This document shows positions 11,617-23,790 of a stretch of 64,000 nt of DNA, in pieces. The notes beneath the pieces were generated by a model, which had not been told where the DNA came from, did no database searches, and saw nothing but the letters and a program-made list of their open reading frames with translations. The stretch's first letter is position 1, and the number at the start of each line of letters is the position of its first letter. Location of the stretch: positions 1 to 64,000 of the forward strand of contig JAHLMK010000012.1 in NCBI GenBank assembly GCA_019915135.1. Reading direction: 5' to 3'. The translations under genes and the position numbers were made by a program. The DNA is from Strobilurus pachycystidiatus (lineage: Eukaryota > Basidiomycota > Agaricomycetes > Agaricales > Physalacriaceae).

Positions 11617-13232
11617 TTACCAGAGCAACAATCCTGGAGGCACTTGTATTTTTGCCGTCACGATCCTCATATCACAGGGGTACCGGATCTGGATCTTGGG
11701 ATAGTCGGTGTGTGAGGCGTTGGGCGGACCGTATTGAAACGAAAATTGGAAATCCCCAGTGCGCAAATCGCATGTGGGCAGAATGTCCATCTCCGTCAGA
11801 GCGTCGGGGTGGCCTCTGGCAATGAGATAGGATGTTCCAGCCGGTCCACGAGGGTTAAAACCCGCAAGGGTGCGTGCCCTAGTGACCACTTGTAGGATGG
11901 TCTGCACGTTGTCTTCAATGGCTCGAACCACCAGCTGCCACATGTAGAGGCAGCCCTCCCTTCCTGGTATACTGGTAAGCAATAAATGGTGCGAAAGGGT
12001 CAGAGTCGTACCATCCTTGAAACAATACTTCCTGTGTTCTTCGTCCCAGTGTTCTTTTTGGCATCCGGGGCCACAGTAGCTGGCTGTGTAGCAGCCTGTG
12101 CAGGGCTTGAAACACTTTGCGCGACTGTTAAAACACTGCACGGCATCAGGTCCGCCTCGATTGGCACACTGGAACAGGGACCCACGTGTGGATTGTCACA
12201 TCGAGCGAACATTTCCTTGAACGCGTGCTCCCTGTCATACACAACGGCAAAAAAACGATCCCATAAAGCTGTCAACGGCGAGGTCTTGCCATTGCGGGTG
12301 AGAAGAGATGGGTGGGCCCCTGCTCGCCTTGTGCATTTTCCCAGGCGATTGATAACTTCGGGATAGATACTGAGGGAGAATATGGATTGCAAGACTGCCT
12401 CCGCCGTGGAGGGTAGATCATGAGGAGCCCATGAGATGGCTTGGAGGACCTCCAAAAGACCCTCAGACAGCAAGTCCGAAAGGGTGGCATGATGCGCTGT
12501 GGCTATATCAGCAATGGTCAGGAGGCATGCTTTATGAATTTTCAGGGCGAGGGGTGACTCGTCTCTCATCGTGCACTGGAGATAGTGCAAGAGAGGAACG
12601 CCCAGACGCATAAACCCGGCGGACAATGGTTTGCCTTGCACGGCAAAGACGTGGATGGCGTAATACACAAAGTCCACCGAGTGCCACAATTCGGGGCAAG
12701 TGGTACGCCGGTTGAGGTGGTTGATGGTGTGGTCAGCGGCGGAGGGGAGTTCGCTCTCCGACGCCCGCAAAACGCTGACTAGGTATTCATGATGTTCGGG
12801 ATGAATGAATTGGTGGAAGACGTCCGAGGCCAGTTCCCGCGTGCGTGCGTCGTAGACGTCGGCGGCGCAGAAAACAAGCAGCCACAGGTCCAAAAAACGA
12901 CGATGAATTTCCGCGTTCTTGCGCGCAACGGCCAGGACTGGGGGACAGCGAAGGGCAGAACCGAGGCACTGCAAGAGAGGAACCGCAGCTGCGTCGACGA
13001 GGACACAAAAAGCGCTGTTGAGTCCGTGCACCAGGGCAGCAACGATGGGTCCACCACATCTATCGCACAGGACACCCGCCGCGACCAGGTCGCGCGCCGA
13101 CGGCAGCGTCTCGACGGCAAGCAGACCGTCTCCATCAGAGCTCCGTGGGGTCCGAGCCTCCAGCTTGGCAAAGGCCTGCACGAAGGTGTAGATCCGTTCG
13201 GTGCGGTGTATGTGACGGCAAGGGTCACTCAT
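11617..13232 (-). CDS. MYND-type zinc-finger protein, paralogue 2
   Basis: Exons 13232-12186, 12135-12012 and 11963-11617 give 505 aa. Both introns (50 and 48 nt) fall at the same codons and phases as in MYND gene 1. The helical N-terminal region has a CDRCGGP motif. The finger begins with CDNPHC across intron 1 and continues FKPCTGCYTASYCGPGC, then EHWDEEHRKYC. The last exon holds a short domain conserved between the two copies (AGTSYLIARGHPDALTEMDI here). The start ATG at 13232 is 40 bp below a TATA box. Intron 2 does not interrupt the open frame, so an unspliced reading looks intact; the paralogue shows that it is an intron. Confidence 0.87.
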
Positions 13233-13272
13233 AGTGGTGGCGAGGAAAGAGGTCGTGAGATGGTGTCAGTGA

Positions 13273-13280
13273 TTATATAA
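13273..13280 (-). promoter_or_regulatory. TATA box of MYND gene 2
   Basis: TTATATAA is 40 bp upstream of the ATG at 13232, inside the same GATTATATAAC string as at MYND gene 1. Confidence 0.55.
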
Positions 13281-13469
13281 CGACCAGGGTTTTTAGTTGT
13301 AGGCGTAAATACACAGCTTGGACCTGCCGGAGGCCACCGAGATTGCGGATGAGGTCAGCTTATTTCGGAAACACGGCTCAGCAAACACCATCGTCAAAGC
13401 TGCCAAGAACGGTCGAGTTCTTTCCCTCTTTGAAAGCCACCCAAGGGAGGCTTGGGGGGTGTCATTTAC

Positions 13470-14271
13470 TCAAGATAAGTCTAATTCAAGACGCACGGCG
13501 GGGAAAATCACGCGCGACCCATAACATATATTTTTCCAGCCACAAAACATGTAATACAACAATCTGTAGGGCGCGTTAGCTAGGACAGCCCGGGAGGGGG
13601 TGAATGTGAGCCACCATAGGTTTCCGCGCTTATGACCGGAAATAACATGGGTCTTCCTTGACCGAGAGGTCGAGGGCCGAGCGCCCTTGAGCCGGTTCTT
13701 GGAGCCTTTTGGCCGGCCCCGAGGACGCTTGGCGGGCGGTGGTTCACATGAACCCTCCTCGATCGGCATGGGCGATGGAGTGCTGCGGGGGACATGCTGC
13801 TCACCCAAATCTAGGGCTTTTAATTGCGCATTCAAGGTTTGGTCGAGGGGGTGCCTCGCGAGCTTCTCTGTGTATGCCTGGCCGCGAAGGCGTGTGCGGT
13901 CGTTGACGATATCTCGGGTGCCCCAAAGCTCAATGTCAGCGCTCTGATCCGCGAGCCTATTTCGGTGCTGTTGCTGCCGCTCTTCGAACTCCTGGAAGGG
14001 AAACGAGGTGGTGCGAGCGTCGCACCAAATGTTGGATGCACCATCGACGGGGGAGGTCCAATCCTTCCACGTCACCTGCTTCCGCCTTAGACGACGCCTT
14101 TGTGAGAATGTGAGGGCTCACGGAATATTTTATCTGATCCTCATGACCGACTTCCTCACTGTCAATGAAGTATTCTCCACCCTCTGGTCCCTCACCAACA
14201 GTCAAGGGAGTGGACGGCGGTGGGTAGTCAATAGTGCAGTCGTCGTCAGAGTCCATGATTGATAACGGCAT
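13470..14271 (-). CDS. AT-hook protein
   Basis: Two exons, 14271-14122 and 14075-13470, are joined by a 46-nt intron (GTGAGC..GCAG) that restores frame; 251 aa. The N-terminus is acidic (SIMDSDDDCTIDY). Residues about 166-178 read KRPRGRPKGSKNR, a classic AT-hook core (GRP flanked by basic residues) that binds the minor groove of AT-rich DNA. The middle section (ELWGTRDIVNDRTRLRGQAY) is helical and of unknown role. The last ~60 residues are of unlike composition and may be intron read-through, so the true 3' end could lie upstream of 13470. The next gene, the OrsD/RecQ fusion, starts on the other strand about 650 bp away; whether the two share control cannot be told. Confidence 0.65.
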
Positions 14272-14918
14272 GTGGGAAAAGGACGGACACAAAAGCCGTG
14301 CTTGACCGGTGGACGTGCAGTCATCACGTGGTGTCTGGTGTCTTACTGGCTTGTATGTCCGGTTTCTCGTAACGGTCTGCCGGCTACCTTGGACGATGTC
14401 AGTTTAACGAGACCAGGGAGCAGTTTTGTGATGAGAAGGTACGATTGTGGCTTTGGTTGGGCTGCGTTTTCGAAGTATCACATCTTTTCAAATTTCCGTT
14501 TTCTATCTAACCTACTGTCTGCAAAGTGTACCAATGTCGGCGATATCACACCTGGAGGTATGATAGTGGTCTAGCCCTAGATGGTACTCGTCGACGGTGA
14601 CTCTCTCAAAGAGCTACGCATTTGCTCGCTGAGAAAATAAAGTTGGTAAACGTCCGGTGACGTTTAAGTCGGAACAAGGAGTTGCAGAGCCGTCAGATGG
14701 CTGCCCGGATGCTCAATGGGCCCAGCATTCATAAGAGTACCCTGCACCAATTCCGGGTACTCTCGGGTTTATCGATAGATTGATCGAACAAACACGGCCA
14801 CGTGCGTCTCGCATTCCAACCACTCCCCAACATGAAGAGGCGTTATGTGGGGACAGTCCAAGAGGTCTTGCTGTCGCCCCATGCCGAATGACCGATAACT
14901 GACCAGGTTTAATTCCAG
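14272..14918. other. Spacer with possible first exon of the helicase-fusion gene
   Basis: A CACGTG site lies at 14325-14330. An ATG at 14831 opens a short frame (MKRRYVGTVQE) that could be the first exon of the plus-strand gene at 14919, but no clear donor links them. Nothing else is supportable. Confidence 0.3.
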
Positions 14919-17900
14919 CGACCTTGGCGTCGGCGAAAAAACAACACATCCGCAACACCGGCAGGACAAGGCGGTGGCGCGGAGGGGACGGAGCGAGACG
15001 GTGACCAGTTGGAGGGAGAAAAAGACAACCCAGTGAGTGTGCGAGTACGCTCGTGCGTACGATCCTGACTCTGTTCAGCCGAGCACGACTCTGCTTGCCA
15101 AAGAGCGAACACCAGGTTTGGATATCACATCCTCACGCCCGGCCGCACCTCCTGCGGCGACATTGGGGGTCCAACCTGATGCCACGGAGGTAAACAGATG
15201 ACTTGCGTATCAAGCTCTTTACTCACGAACGCTGTCAGGGCACCATGACACGGGAGGTTGGATTGAGACTCCTCGGCGAGCACGGGCTTACGTTGAGTGA
15301 GGACCTTCCGGGTATAATTTGCCCAGAATGTGAAAGGTGGCTGAAACCGGACAACATCGTCGGACATCTGAGGACCGCGCACATGCTGAGATCCACAGCG
15401 ATCAGGTCCAAAATAACCGAAGCCGTGACTGCCATTGGCCTGCAAGCCGAATGGCCCCGCCCAACGAGAGCGATTAGGGAGGTGTCCGGATTGCCAGTGT
15501 TTTCCGCTTGGAAGTGCATGCGCTGTCCCGAGATGGAGCCCTTCATCTGCCTGGAGGAGTCACGGAAGGGGCACAAGACGCACAGAGGCACGGTTCTGCG
15601 AGACGAGGACTGGACGGGTTGTACTGCACAGCGACTGGACCAGGGGAGCGCCAGAAGGTTCTTCGAGGTCTTGCCAGCAACTGCACCGGCTTCGGACAAG
15701 GTTCGAGAAATGGCCGCCAAACTAGCGAGCCGCGCGGACCGGACTATGTTGCGCGAGACGAAGATTCGGGATGAAAGCACAGTGACGATCAACCCGTGGT
15801 TGAAAAGCACTGGGTGGCTGCCGATGACCGAGGGCAAAACTCCAGATGAAGTATCAAGAGCCATCGGGAAAATACCGGATTTGCCTTACTTGAAGGACGA
15901 CCTCATTAGTTTGTTACAGGCCTGTCTTGGATACATTCCGCAGACCCCTGGGGTGGTCCTACGGATGGTAAACACGGAGAATGAACAGCGAACGTGAGTA
16001 AACGGCATAATGAGACAACACCTGGCTCACGTTGACTTCGTGGAAGCGGTGTCAACCACACGCCCCTCAAAGACCATGACTGGAAGGACACAATGCGCAA
16101 ATATGCGATCCCGATAGAAAAGCTGCTGGCGATGCTTTTCAACGAAAGGGGCCGCTTCGAGGAGGACGCGATACTTCAAGACACCCTCAGGCGGTACATT
16201 TCCACCGCTAAGCTCCGTGGCCCGCGCGCGGAGGAGCGAGAGGTGCTGGGTGACTTGCTCACTCACATTTGGACGAAGGAGTGGATACCAACGGAGTCAA
16301 AGCCATATCAGGATCCAACCCTCATTGCCGTCGCGTACATGAAAATGAAGCGGGATGGGACGTTTGCCGATGCGAAGGATACGACGAATACCCTGGCAGC
16401 CATCACGTGGGCAATGCGGGTGATGTTCTTGCGCGAGATACACCAGCGAGCCTCCGCGCCTGAATTTCTCAAAGTCGAGTGCGACAAGCTCAAAGGCTGG
16501 TGGACGGAAAACATCCACGCAGGAACGTTTACAGAGATTCGGGCACTGCAACACTATGCTACGGCGAACGCCCTGAGGACGCCGGCGCCCCCGCAGGTGA
16601 CATTCTTCCAAGACGGGAACAATCGACTGCTGGATTACTGCGGGGATCGGGTTAACCTGGATGATCTAGCCAAAATGTTGGGGAGTGATGGTATTGAAAG
16701 ATCATTAGTGGACGGCTTTCACACCAATCTCCTGTTCGGTTTGACCAGCCTAGAGATCATTTTCCAGGACGTCGCGGACGACTTGTCCAACAAGGCCCAG
16801 GGCCATTCCTTTCTGGATGACGGTCGCAACGCTTTCCATACTCACAAGACGACACTGTTGGAGGCAGTCTTGGCTGATGCAGAGTGGTGCCGCCAATACG
16901 TTGTCAAATGGGATGACGAGGAGGGGCCCATCTTCAACACAGGAGCCGCTCGTCGTTGGTTGGGCAGGGTTGCTGAGTGGGAGCTGACGCTGCTGGTGAG
17001 AACCATGACCACGTCGGGCGCGCCTGCACGTGGAACGGAGACCTGCGCGGTGTCCTTCCGGAATACGACGACTCGAGAACGTAACCTGGTATGGGCTGCC
17101 AATTTCTTCAACATGATCACGATGTATACCAAAACATCTGGGCCCTCTGGACACGACCACTACATACCTCATGCCTTGGATGCGCTGAGTTCGACCTTGT
17201 TGACCCAACACTTGGCGCTGATTCGACCGTTGATGTATGTGTTGGCGCAGGCCTGCTTCAAAGGCCAACCGGAACGATACATGCGTTACGGCGAGTCCGT
17301 TTTCGTCAACTGTGGGGATCTCTTTGAGACGAGTGACATAACTGCGAAACTGGAAGAGTTGACATACGAACATTTAGGCGTGGCACTGGGAGTCAACGCC
17401 ATGAGGCATGTGACGACGGCCTTCAGACGACAGCTCTTGGACAAGAAGTATCAACATCTGGATACCGACCACGAGTTCGATAGTGCGGCAGCAGAGCTGG
17501 CCGGACACAGCGTCAATGTCGACAAGAGGGTATACGGAAGGAACTCGCAGGAGAGTTGGGGCATAGCTCAGAGGGACTTGGCTCTCTTCCGTGCTGTGTC
17601 GCGTGAATGGCAGATGTTGCTGAAACTGGTTCCCTGCGGCTTGATACTGCCTGTGAGGCGGGCGACTTCTGACAACTACGACACGCTGGTCTCTGAAGGA
17701 ATAATCAAGAACATTGCCCCCGCCATGTCAGACGCTGCCCAGCAGGTCGCGAAAATGGTAACAGGTCACATAGAGACGGCATGGCAGCCAATCCTCAACT
17801 CTTTGTCCGGTGCGTCGTTGATTGTGATTGTCTTGTAGACGAATAACGATCCAGGATGCTAGGATGCGTAGAGAGGTTGAAAGTATCGAATTTGGTCGGT

Positions 17901-20038
17901 ACGTCGGACCTACATGCGACCGAACATCGATGTGCTGAAAACAAGTACTTAGCCACGGGTTCCCAGTGGGGCCAGCCGTCTTCAAGAAATGAAACTGGTC
18001 ATGGCGAAAGTTCACTGCCCGAAGGTGAGCAGTTCCAATCAGGACCACGAGGGAAAGGCTGACGAGGCATGAAGTCAGCAGCAAGAACAACTGCGCAGTC
18101 GACGAAGACGGCCAGCGGTCAACAATTTCCCCAGTGATTGGGTCGACGAGTCACATCGATGGGACAACAGTCACGATGCCACGGGCGCCTGTACCACCAC
18201 CAACCACCTTGGCGGAAATGGCCAAGTTACTGCGCACGGAAAGCATACAGTGGCGAAGCACCGGACAGGAGTGGTTGGTTGGTGCTGTCTTGCATGGGAG
18301 GACAGATGTCATCGCGGTGCTGAAAACCGGCGGCGGGAAGAGTATGGCGGTATTCTTGACCGCGGTCATGACTGGCAGGCCAGCCCTGCTGATTGTGCCG
18401 CTGAAGTCCCTTTTTGACGATTGGAGGCGCAAGATGGACGAGATGGGCGTCAAGTACCTTTCAATGAAGGACATGGTGTACCGCACGGTCGGTGCGGACA
18501 CGCGAGTGCTCTTGGCCACAGTGGAAATGACGAAGCTGGCCACATACCAAAAATCAGTAAAGGCCATAAACGCTGGCCAGGGATTCTGCGCCACTTTTAT
18601 CGACGAGTGCCACTACGGCGGCCAGGCGAATGAAGGGTTCCGCGAAGTCTTGGAGGAGCCATTTTGTTTTCGGACCGGTGACAGGCCGATGGTTCTGCTC
18701 AGTGCCACCATCCCACCTACAGGCGAGGGTCGCTTGGCAGAGGATTACGGCTTGGCCTGCGACTACGTTACCGTCCGTGAATGCACCGACCGTCCCGAGC
18801 TGGCATATGTCCTAAAGTCACGCTCGCAAGACGAGGAGATCCTTTATTCCCGCGTGGCGAGCTTCGTGGAGCGGACTGTCCTGACGCTGAACGCAGGGGA
18901 GCGGATGCTTGTCTTTGTGCAGACGAAGACAATGGGCGAACGTTTGGGTGCGCGTCTGAAGGCCGGGTTCTATCATGCGGGGAGCGACTTGGCGGCAAAG
19001 GATAGAAAACGACAACTCAGCGAGTGGCGCGAGGGCATTTGCAAGGTTTTGATCAGCACGAATGCTTTGAGTGCAGGCAATGACAACCCTTCTATACGCT
19101 ACTTGGTCCACGCTGGTACTCCGAAGCAACTTCTCGCTTGCATCCAGGAACTTGGTCGGGCGGGGCGGGACGGGGTGCCTTCCTTCTGTGTCATGTTCCC
19201 ATGCGCGGAATACAAAAGGATACAGGGTCCGGACCCTTGTGGAAAGTCGGCCATGCATGACTATTGCTTCGGCTCCCGGAGGTGCTTGCGCCTGAAGATA
19301 TGCGAGTGGAACGACGGCAGCGGAAAGACATGTCTGGTACGAGCCGTCTCACCTGGCGATGAAATGGTATTGACCCTCTAATAGGAGCTTCATGGAGCGC
19401 AACTGTGTAGTCATTGCCGGCCGGAACTACTAAGCATTGGCGAGGAGGGGGAGGACGATGGTATCCAAACTGTGACAGTTCCCAAAGACCAAGGTGCTCC
19501 ATCCCCCGCATTGAGGGAGGCCATCAGCCGGGGGAAGAAGCGCATGTGGGAGCGTGGGCGTAGAAGATACCACTGGGTGGGACCCCTTCAAAAGTCCCTT
19601 CGCGCCCTCAAGGGCCACTGTGTTATCTGCAGCACGCCTGCATGCCTGACGCCATACCACGACATCGTAAAGTGCCCAAAGCTGGTCACCACCAGGGCAC
19701 GAAACGCTTTTCTCGACGGCTTCAGAAGCAGACTGCAGTACAACAGTCGCTGGCACCGTCGCATCTGCTTCAAATGTCACGTTCCCAATGGGCCGAGTGA
19801 TGTCCTTCACAAGACATTCGAGAGAAACATGGGTTGCGTACATGCTGACATGATGGCGGGCATTGGCTTCAGAGTAATGACGGAGCCGGGAAGGATGCAG
19901 GAAGCGGGGTTGAACTTTGGCGTGCGGTTGGAGAGTACGGATGAATATGTCGCTTGGATCCAAGACCGCCCAGTCGCGAACTACCCGAGTAACCTAGTGG
20001 CTGTTTTCATATGGTACATACAACAGTGCTGGAAGTAG
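14919..20038 (+). CDS. OrsD-type zinc-finger, tyrosine-recombinase-like and RecQ-type helicase fusion protein
   Basis: Exons 14919-15032, 15079-15189, 15239-15993, 16047-17809, 17863-18024, 18075-19336 and 19385-20038 join in one frame: 1,606 aa plus an unresolved N-terminus. Introns are 46, 49, 53, 53, 50 and 48 nt. Residues 103-123 form a C2H2 finger (ICPECERW...HLRTAH) and 168-190 a second Cys/His set, as in the OrsD (DUF3505) family. Residues about 343-830 resemble a tyrosine recombinase: Arg655 (PARGTE), Arg780-His781 (MRHVTTAF), His814 (AGHS) and Tyr823 (VYGR). The usual first His of HxxR is Asn here. Residues about 1000-1400 are a RecQ-like SF2 helicase with LKTGGGKS, DECH, SAT and QELGRAGRDG. 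The C-terminus has Cys pairs (LCSHC, CVIC, CFKCHVP) that probably bind zinc. Family knowledge suggests DNA unwinding; the substrate is unknown. The splice at 18024/18075 is what makes this one gene rather than two. Confidence 0.82.
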
Positions 20039-20835
20039 CAGCGTGTCATGGAATGTATTTGTGTAGCTCACTTCCGAATCGGCACCACAACCGGGCTTGT
20101 CATGTCGGGACACTAATTCTGTCCTTGCTGCGTGTGAGCCACCTGGCATTGGTGATCTATCGGAATTTGGAGACGATGATGTTTTCTTCTGTAGACAGTA
20201 TCACTGGCGGCTGGCAGACACCTTCAATCAGACCTGCACGGTGCACTTCCAATGCTCCGTGTGCTTTCTGGATAGCCACCTGGTGAGGCATGGCCTCAGA
20301 GGCCTCCTCGTTGTCCCTGTCCACATCGAGGGTTGGGCCCCTGTTTCCGCTGTCAATGTTGGACATGGTGAGTTCTTGGACACATCGACGCAGTTTCGAA
20401 GACTCATAAAGAAACGGAGGGGATGTATCTGATCTTAACAGGGTGGCAATGAGACAGTTAGAATTGCCATGCCGTTCCTGACGCGGCATGCTGATGTTGG
20501 CTGACATCACACGTAATGTTACGGCCCGAGGTCACGCTGCCATGTAGAAGCCCAATGTGCCTCTGTGGACGCAATTTGTGTCCGGGGGAGTACGCCAAGA
20601 CGCAGTCCGCACAGCTAAAATAGATTATTCTGGGGCGCAAGTCATAGCGACTGGTAACCATAAGCCGCACTATAGTCTGACGATCCGGATCACGTGGGAG
20701 TTTCTCCTTTCGCTTCGCACCGCCAGGTGTAGGAGTGACCACTCACTGGGTGAGCAAATTAGCCCTGTCTACCGGTCTTGTCCATTTCCTGACATTTCCG
20801 TCTCCCATCGGAAAAGCCTTTTTGGCTCATCTGTC
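20039..20835. other. Intergenic, no gene seen
   Basis: This stretch separates the helicase fusion from the Csm1/Pcs1-like gene. The frame upstream of 20836 is open back to 20557, but the extra sequence shows no domain and is probably 5' untranslated. Confidence 0.4.
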
Positions 20836-22299
20836 ATGAGAATGGCTAAGAGTTCGAGGGCAGCACCTGTTCCATGCAAGCCCACAGCAGCGAAACGAAG
20901 AAAGCGGTCACCCAGTCCGTTGAACGCCTCCGGCGACGAGAAGAATCCTATAGTCATCGATGGAGAGGATGAAGAGATGTCGACGACGACAGGGCGCCGC
21001 ACGACCAAATCAGCCAAGGGTGGCAAGGTTCCTGCTGTGAACGGCAAAGGCAAGGCCAAAGACGGGCGGAAGAGCTCTCGAGTTGCAAGGAAGACGTCTG
21101 GCGTACATGTGGTCATACATTCTGACGGGGATGAGCCATACAATAGGCCACAGTCGCGCCGTGCACGGCAGGAGTTGGAGGACGTGTGTTACTTTGTGCG
21201 CCTTGTGTTCGAGGTTTTCTCACGAATTGTTGATTAGGCCTATATGCGCGAGGACGAACTGTCGGGCCAAGTAGGGGAGCTCATCCGCGCAAGACACACG
21301 GAACCGGAAGAGTTGTTGCGCCAATATCAGGAGGGTGCTGAAAAAACCATAGAAGGTATACGTCCCTACCTTGCCGTCTTTACTTTGTTGACCACGACTT
21401 CAGACCAGAAGAAGTTAATTGACACATTGACGCGCCAGGTGGTCGGTAACGAACCGCTGCTGAGGGATGGTAAAAGCAGCGTCTTGCAGCTCATTACACG
21501 TGAGGCCGCCAACGAGGAGAAGGTCATACTGGAGCGCGAGAAGGACAAGTATAAACGTCAACTCGAGGATCAAAGCGTGGGTATTCAAGATAGAGAGAAT
21601 AGAATTCTCGAATTGGATAAGGAACGTGAGTTGTACAATCTCTTTCCATCTCGTCTTCTCAGTGTTTTAGTTCGCCTGGTGAACGTCGAACTCGCGGCGG
21701 TGACGAGGAGATCCAAGAGTCTTGCTGGAACCTCGTCGCGACGGCCAGACTCTGCCCAGAAGGGAAAGCACACCACCTCTGCGTACTCAGACGACGCCAA
21801 AACGGTCCAGTTGATCAGGTTATACGAAGATGTCACAGGCCTGCTCGTTACGGCCGTGAGTTTTGACAAATCCAAGTTTGAGGCGAACCCGGTGGACGAC
21901 TGTACCATGACCTGCATATACACCTATACAAAGGGGCATGATCCGGGAGAGAAACGAAGTAGCTGTGGTTCAGTGATGGATCTGATGCATAACTCATCAA
22001 TATCTTTTTCGCCAGGTCTCAATTTCACTCTTCGACTATGTCATGACGAAGATGCAGGATCGAAGGAACTCGTCCCTACTGTCATATACTTGCCTAACGA
22101 ACTGTGGAAAGAGACACCAGAGTTTGTTACGGCACTGGACTTTTGGAACGCCCCATTCTCCTTTCGAAAGGAGCAACTCAACTTATTCCTCAAAGCTCTC
22201 TCAGAGCGCATTACGAAAGCAATCGACTGTGAAGCCGAGGAGGGGAAGGAAGGAGAGGAGGAGGTGGGGATTCTCGACGTCCATATGATCGAAGACTAA
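20836..22299 (+). CDS. Csm1/Pcs1-like kinetochore (monopolin) protein
   Basis: Exons 20836-21183, 21238-21625, 21671-21958 and 22016-22299 give 435 aa; the third intron (57 nt) is less certain because the frame is open without it. The N-terminal ~115 residues are basic and disordered, rich in Lys/Arg/Ser (KRRKRSPSP, KGKAKDGRKSSR). A coiled coil follows (EEKVILEREKDKYKRQLED and on). The C-terminal domain has the Csm1/Pcs1 pattern: LYEDVTGLLVTAV, a strand-rich region, LNFTLRL, VIYLPNELWKETPEF, ALDFWNAPFSF and QLNLFLKALSERI. In yeasts Csm1/Pcs1 forms dimers that clamp kinetochores and helps keep rDNA stable; nuclear location is expected. Two possible starts (20836, 20842) are six bases apart; the second has the better context. 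This looks like an intact single-copy housekeeping gene within an otherwise variable region. Confidence 0.85.
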
Positions 22300-22434
22300 G
22301 TGAGGCGAACGAGAGGATACTAACACTCAGTTTTTCTTTCCTTCTTCTGGTCTAATGTCGTGTGTAGGACTTGGGGTGGGTGCGTTTAATGAAGCTACTT
22401 TTTGGGTCGTCTCTTTTCTGAGTAGCCCCGGTCT

Positions 22435-22764
22435 TCATTTGGGCTTCGGCGGCTCTTTCTTATCCTCGGGAATCTCGATGCCTGCTATGGATCACGAATG
22501 GAGTGCCTTCAGGTGGTGCGTACGTATGGAGGTTTTGACTTCCGTACGTGCGAAGGTTTCTTCGGAGCCACCGACCTGGGCGCCTGTAGGCACAACGACC
22601 TCAATGTCATGACAGCGCCCTTGCCGCGCCGCCTGGGTCCAATCCGATGTCAAAGCACTCTTGGAAAGCAAAGGTACACTCACATAGCATACCGCCGTCT
22701 GCCCAAGGCCGACACGTAGATGAACAAGCGCGCTACAGCGTAGGAGGAGGTTGACAATATCCAT
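22435..22764 (-). CDS. Possible small unrecognised gene (terminal exons)
   Basis: A minus-strand exon, CHDIEVVVPTGAQVGGSEET.. to EVKTSI, reaches a GTACGC donor. Removing 39-42 nt continues it as GIEIPEDKKEPPKPK with a stop at 22435. The composition looks coding, but upstream exons are unclear and the intron would be short for this genome. It lies directly beside the tandem array at 22.8-23.8 kb. Confidence 0.3.
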
Positions 22765-22829
22765 AAGTGAATATAACCCGTTGTTGGGCTAGGAGTGGGT
22801 GTCGATGCGCACAGGGATCATCCGAGTCT

Positions 22830-23790
22830 ATCCCGTCCCAGAATGCCAAAAAAAACTCCTTCTCTCCGGAATGGGCATGGTGAGACGGCATCCAACTTGA
22901 AGACCTGATTGTGTCATAGTCTGTCTCTGGACTATCCAGCAAGCCTAGCAACATGTCGGATGGTATATCGATGGTTTGCACTGCCATCCCAGAACGCCAA
23001 AAAGACTCTTTCTCTCCAGAATGGGGTTTTCAAGGTCCGCCTCTGGGTCATGGTGACACGGTGTCCAACTTGAAGACCTGATTGTGTCATAGTCTGTCTC
23101 TGGACTATCCAGCAAGCCTAGCAACATGTCGGATGGTATGTCGATGGTTAGCACTGCCATCCCAGAACGCCAAAAAGACACCTTCTCTCCGGAATGGGTT
23201 TCCTCGAGGTCTGCCTCTGGGTCATGGTGACACGGTGTCCAACTTGAAGACCTGATTGTGTCATAGTCTGTCTCTGGACTATCCAGCAAGCCTAGCAACA
23301 TGTCGGATGGTATGTCGATGGTTAGCACTGCCATCCCAGAACGCCAAAAAGACACCTTCTCTCCGGAATGGGTTTCCTCGAGGTCTGCCTCTGGGTCATG
23401 GTGACACGGTGTCCAACTTGAAGACCTGATTGTGTCATAGTCTGTCTCTGGACTATCCAGCAAGCCTAGCAACATGTCGGATGGTATGTCGATGGTTAGC
23501 ACTGCCATCCCAGAACGCCCAAAAGACTCCTTGTCGGGTTTCCTCAAGGTCTGCCTCTGGGCCATGGTGACACGGTATCCAACTTGAAGACCTGATTGTG
23601 TCATAGTCTGTCTCTGGACTATCAAGCAAGCCTAGCAACATGTCGGATGGTATGTCGATGGTTTGCACTGCCATCCCAGAACGCCCAAAAGAACTCCTTC
23701 TCGGGGTTTCCTCAAGGTCTGCCTCTGGGCCATGGTGACGGGGCATCCAAATTGAACACCTGATTGTGCCATAGTCTGTCCCTGAACTAG
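22830..23790. repeat. Tandem array, period about 174 bp, five to six copies
   Basis: The string CTGCCATCCCAGAACGCC recurs at 22981, 23154, 23328, 23502 and 23668, so spacings are 173, 174, 174 and 166. The central copies are nearly identical. On the minus strand the 174-bp spacing is in frame and encodes a 58-residue repeat (TIDIPSDMLLGLLDSPETDY and so on), but the 173 and 166 spacings break frame, so I treat it as a minisatellite rather than a repeat protein. A decayed fragment of the unit also occurs at 24099-24128. Confidence 0.9.

Noticed and set aside
22945..23625. Repeat protein of 58-residue units on the minus strand
   Set aside because: Only the central spacings keep frame; the 173- and 166-bp spacings break it, and no start, stop or flanking exons fit.
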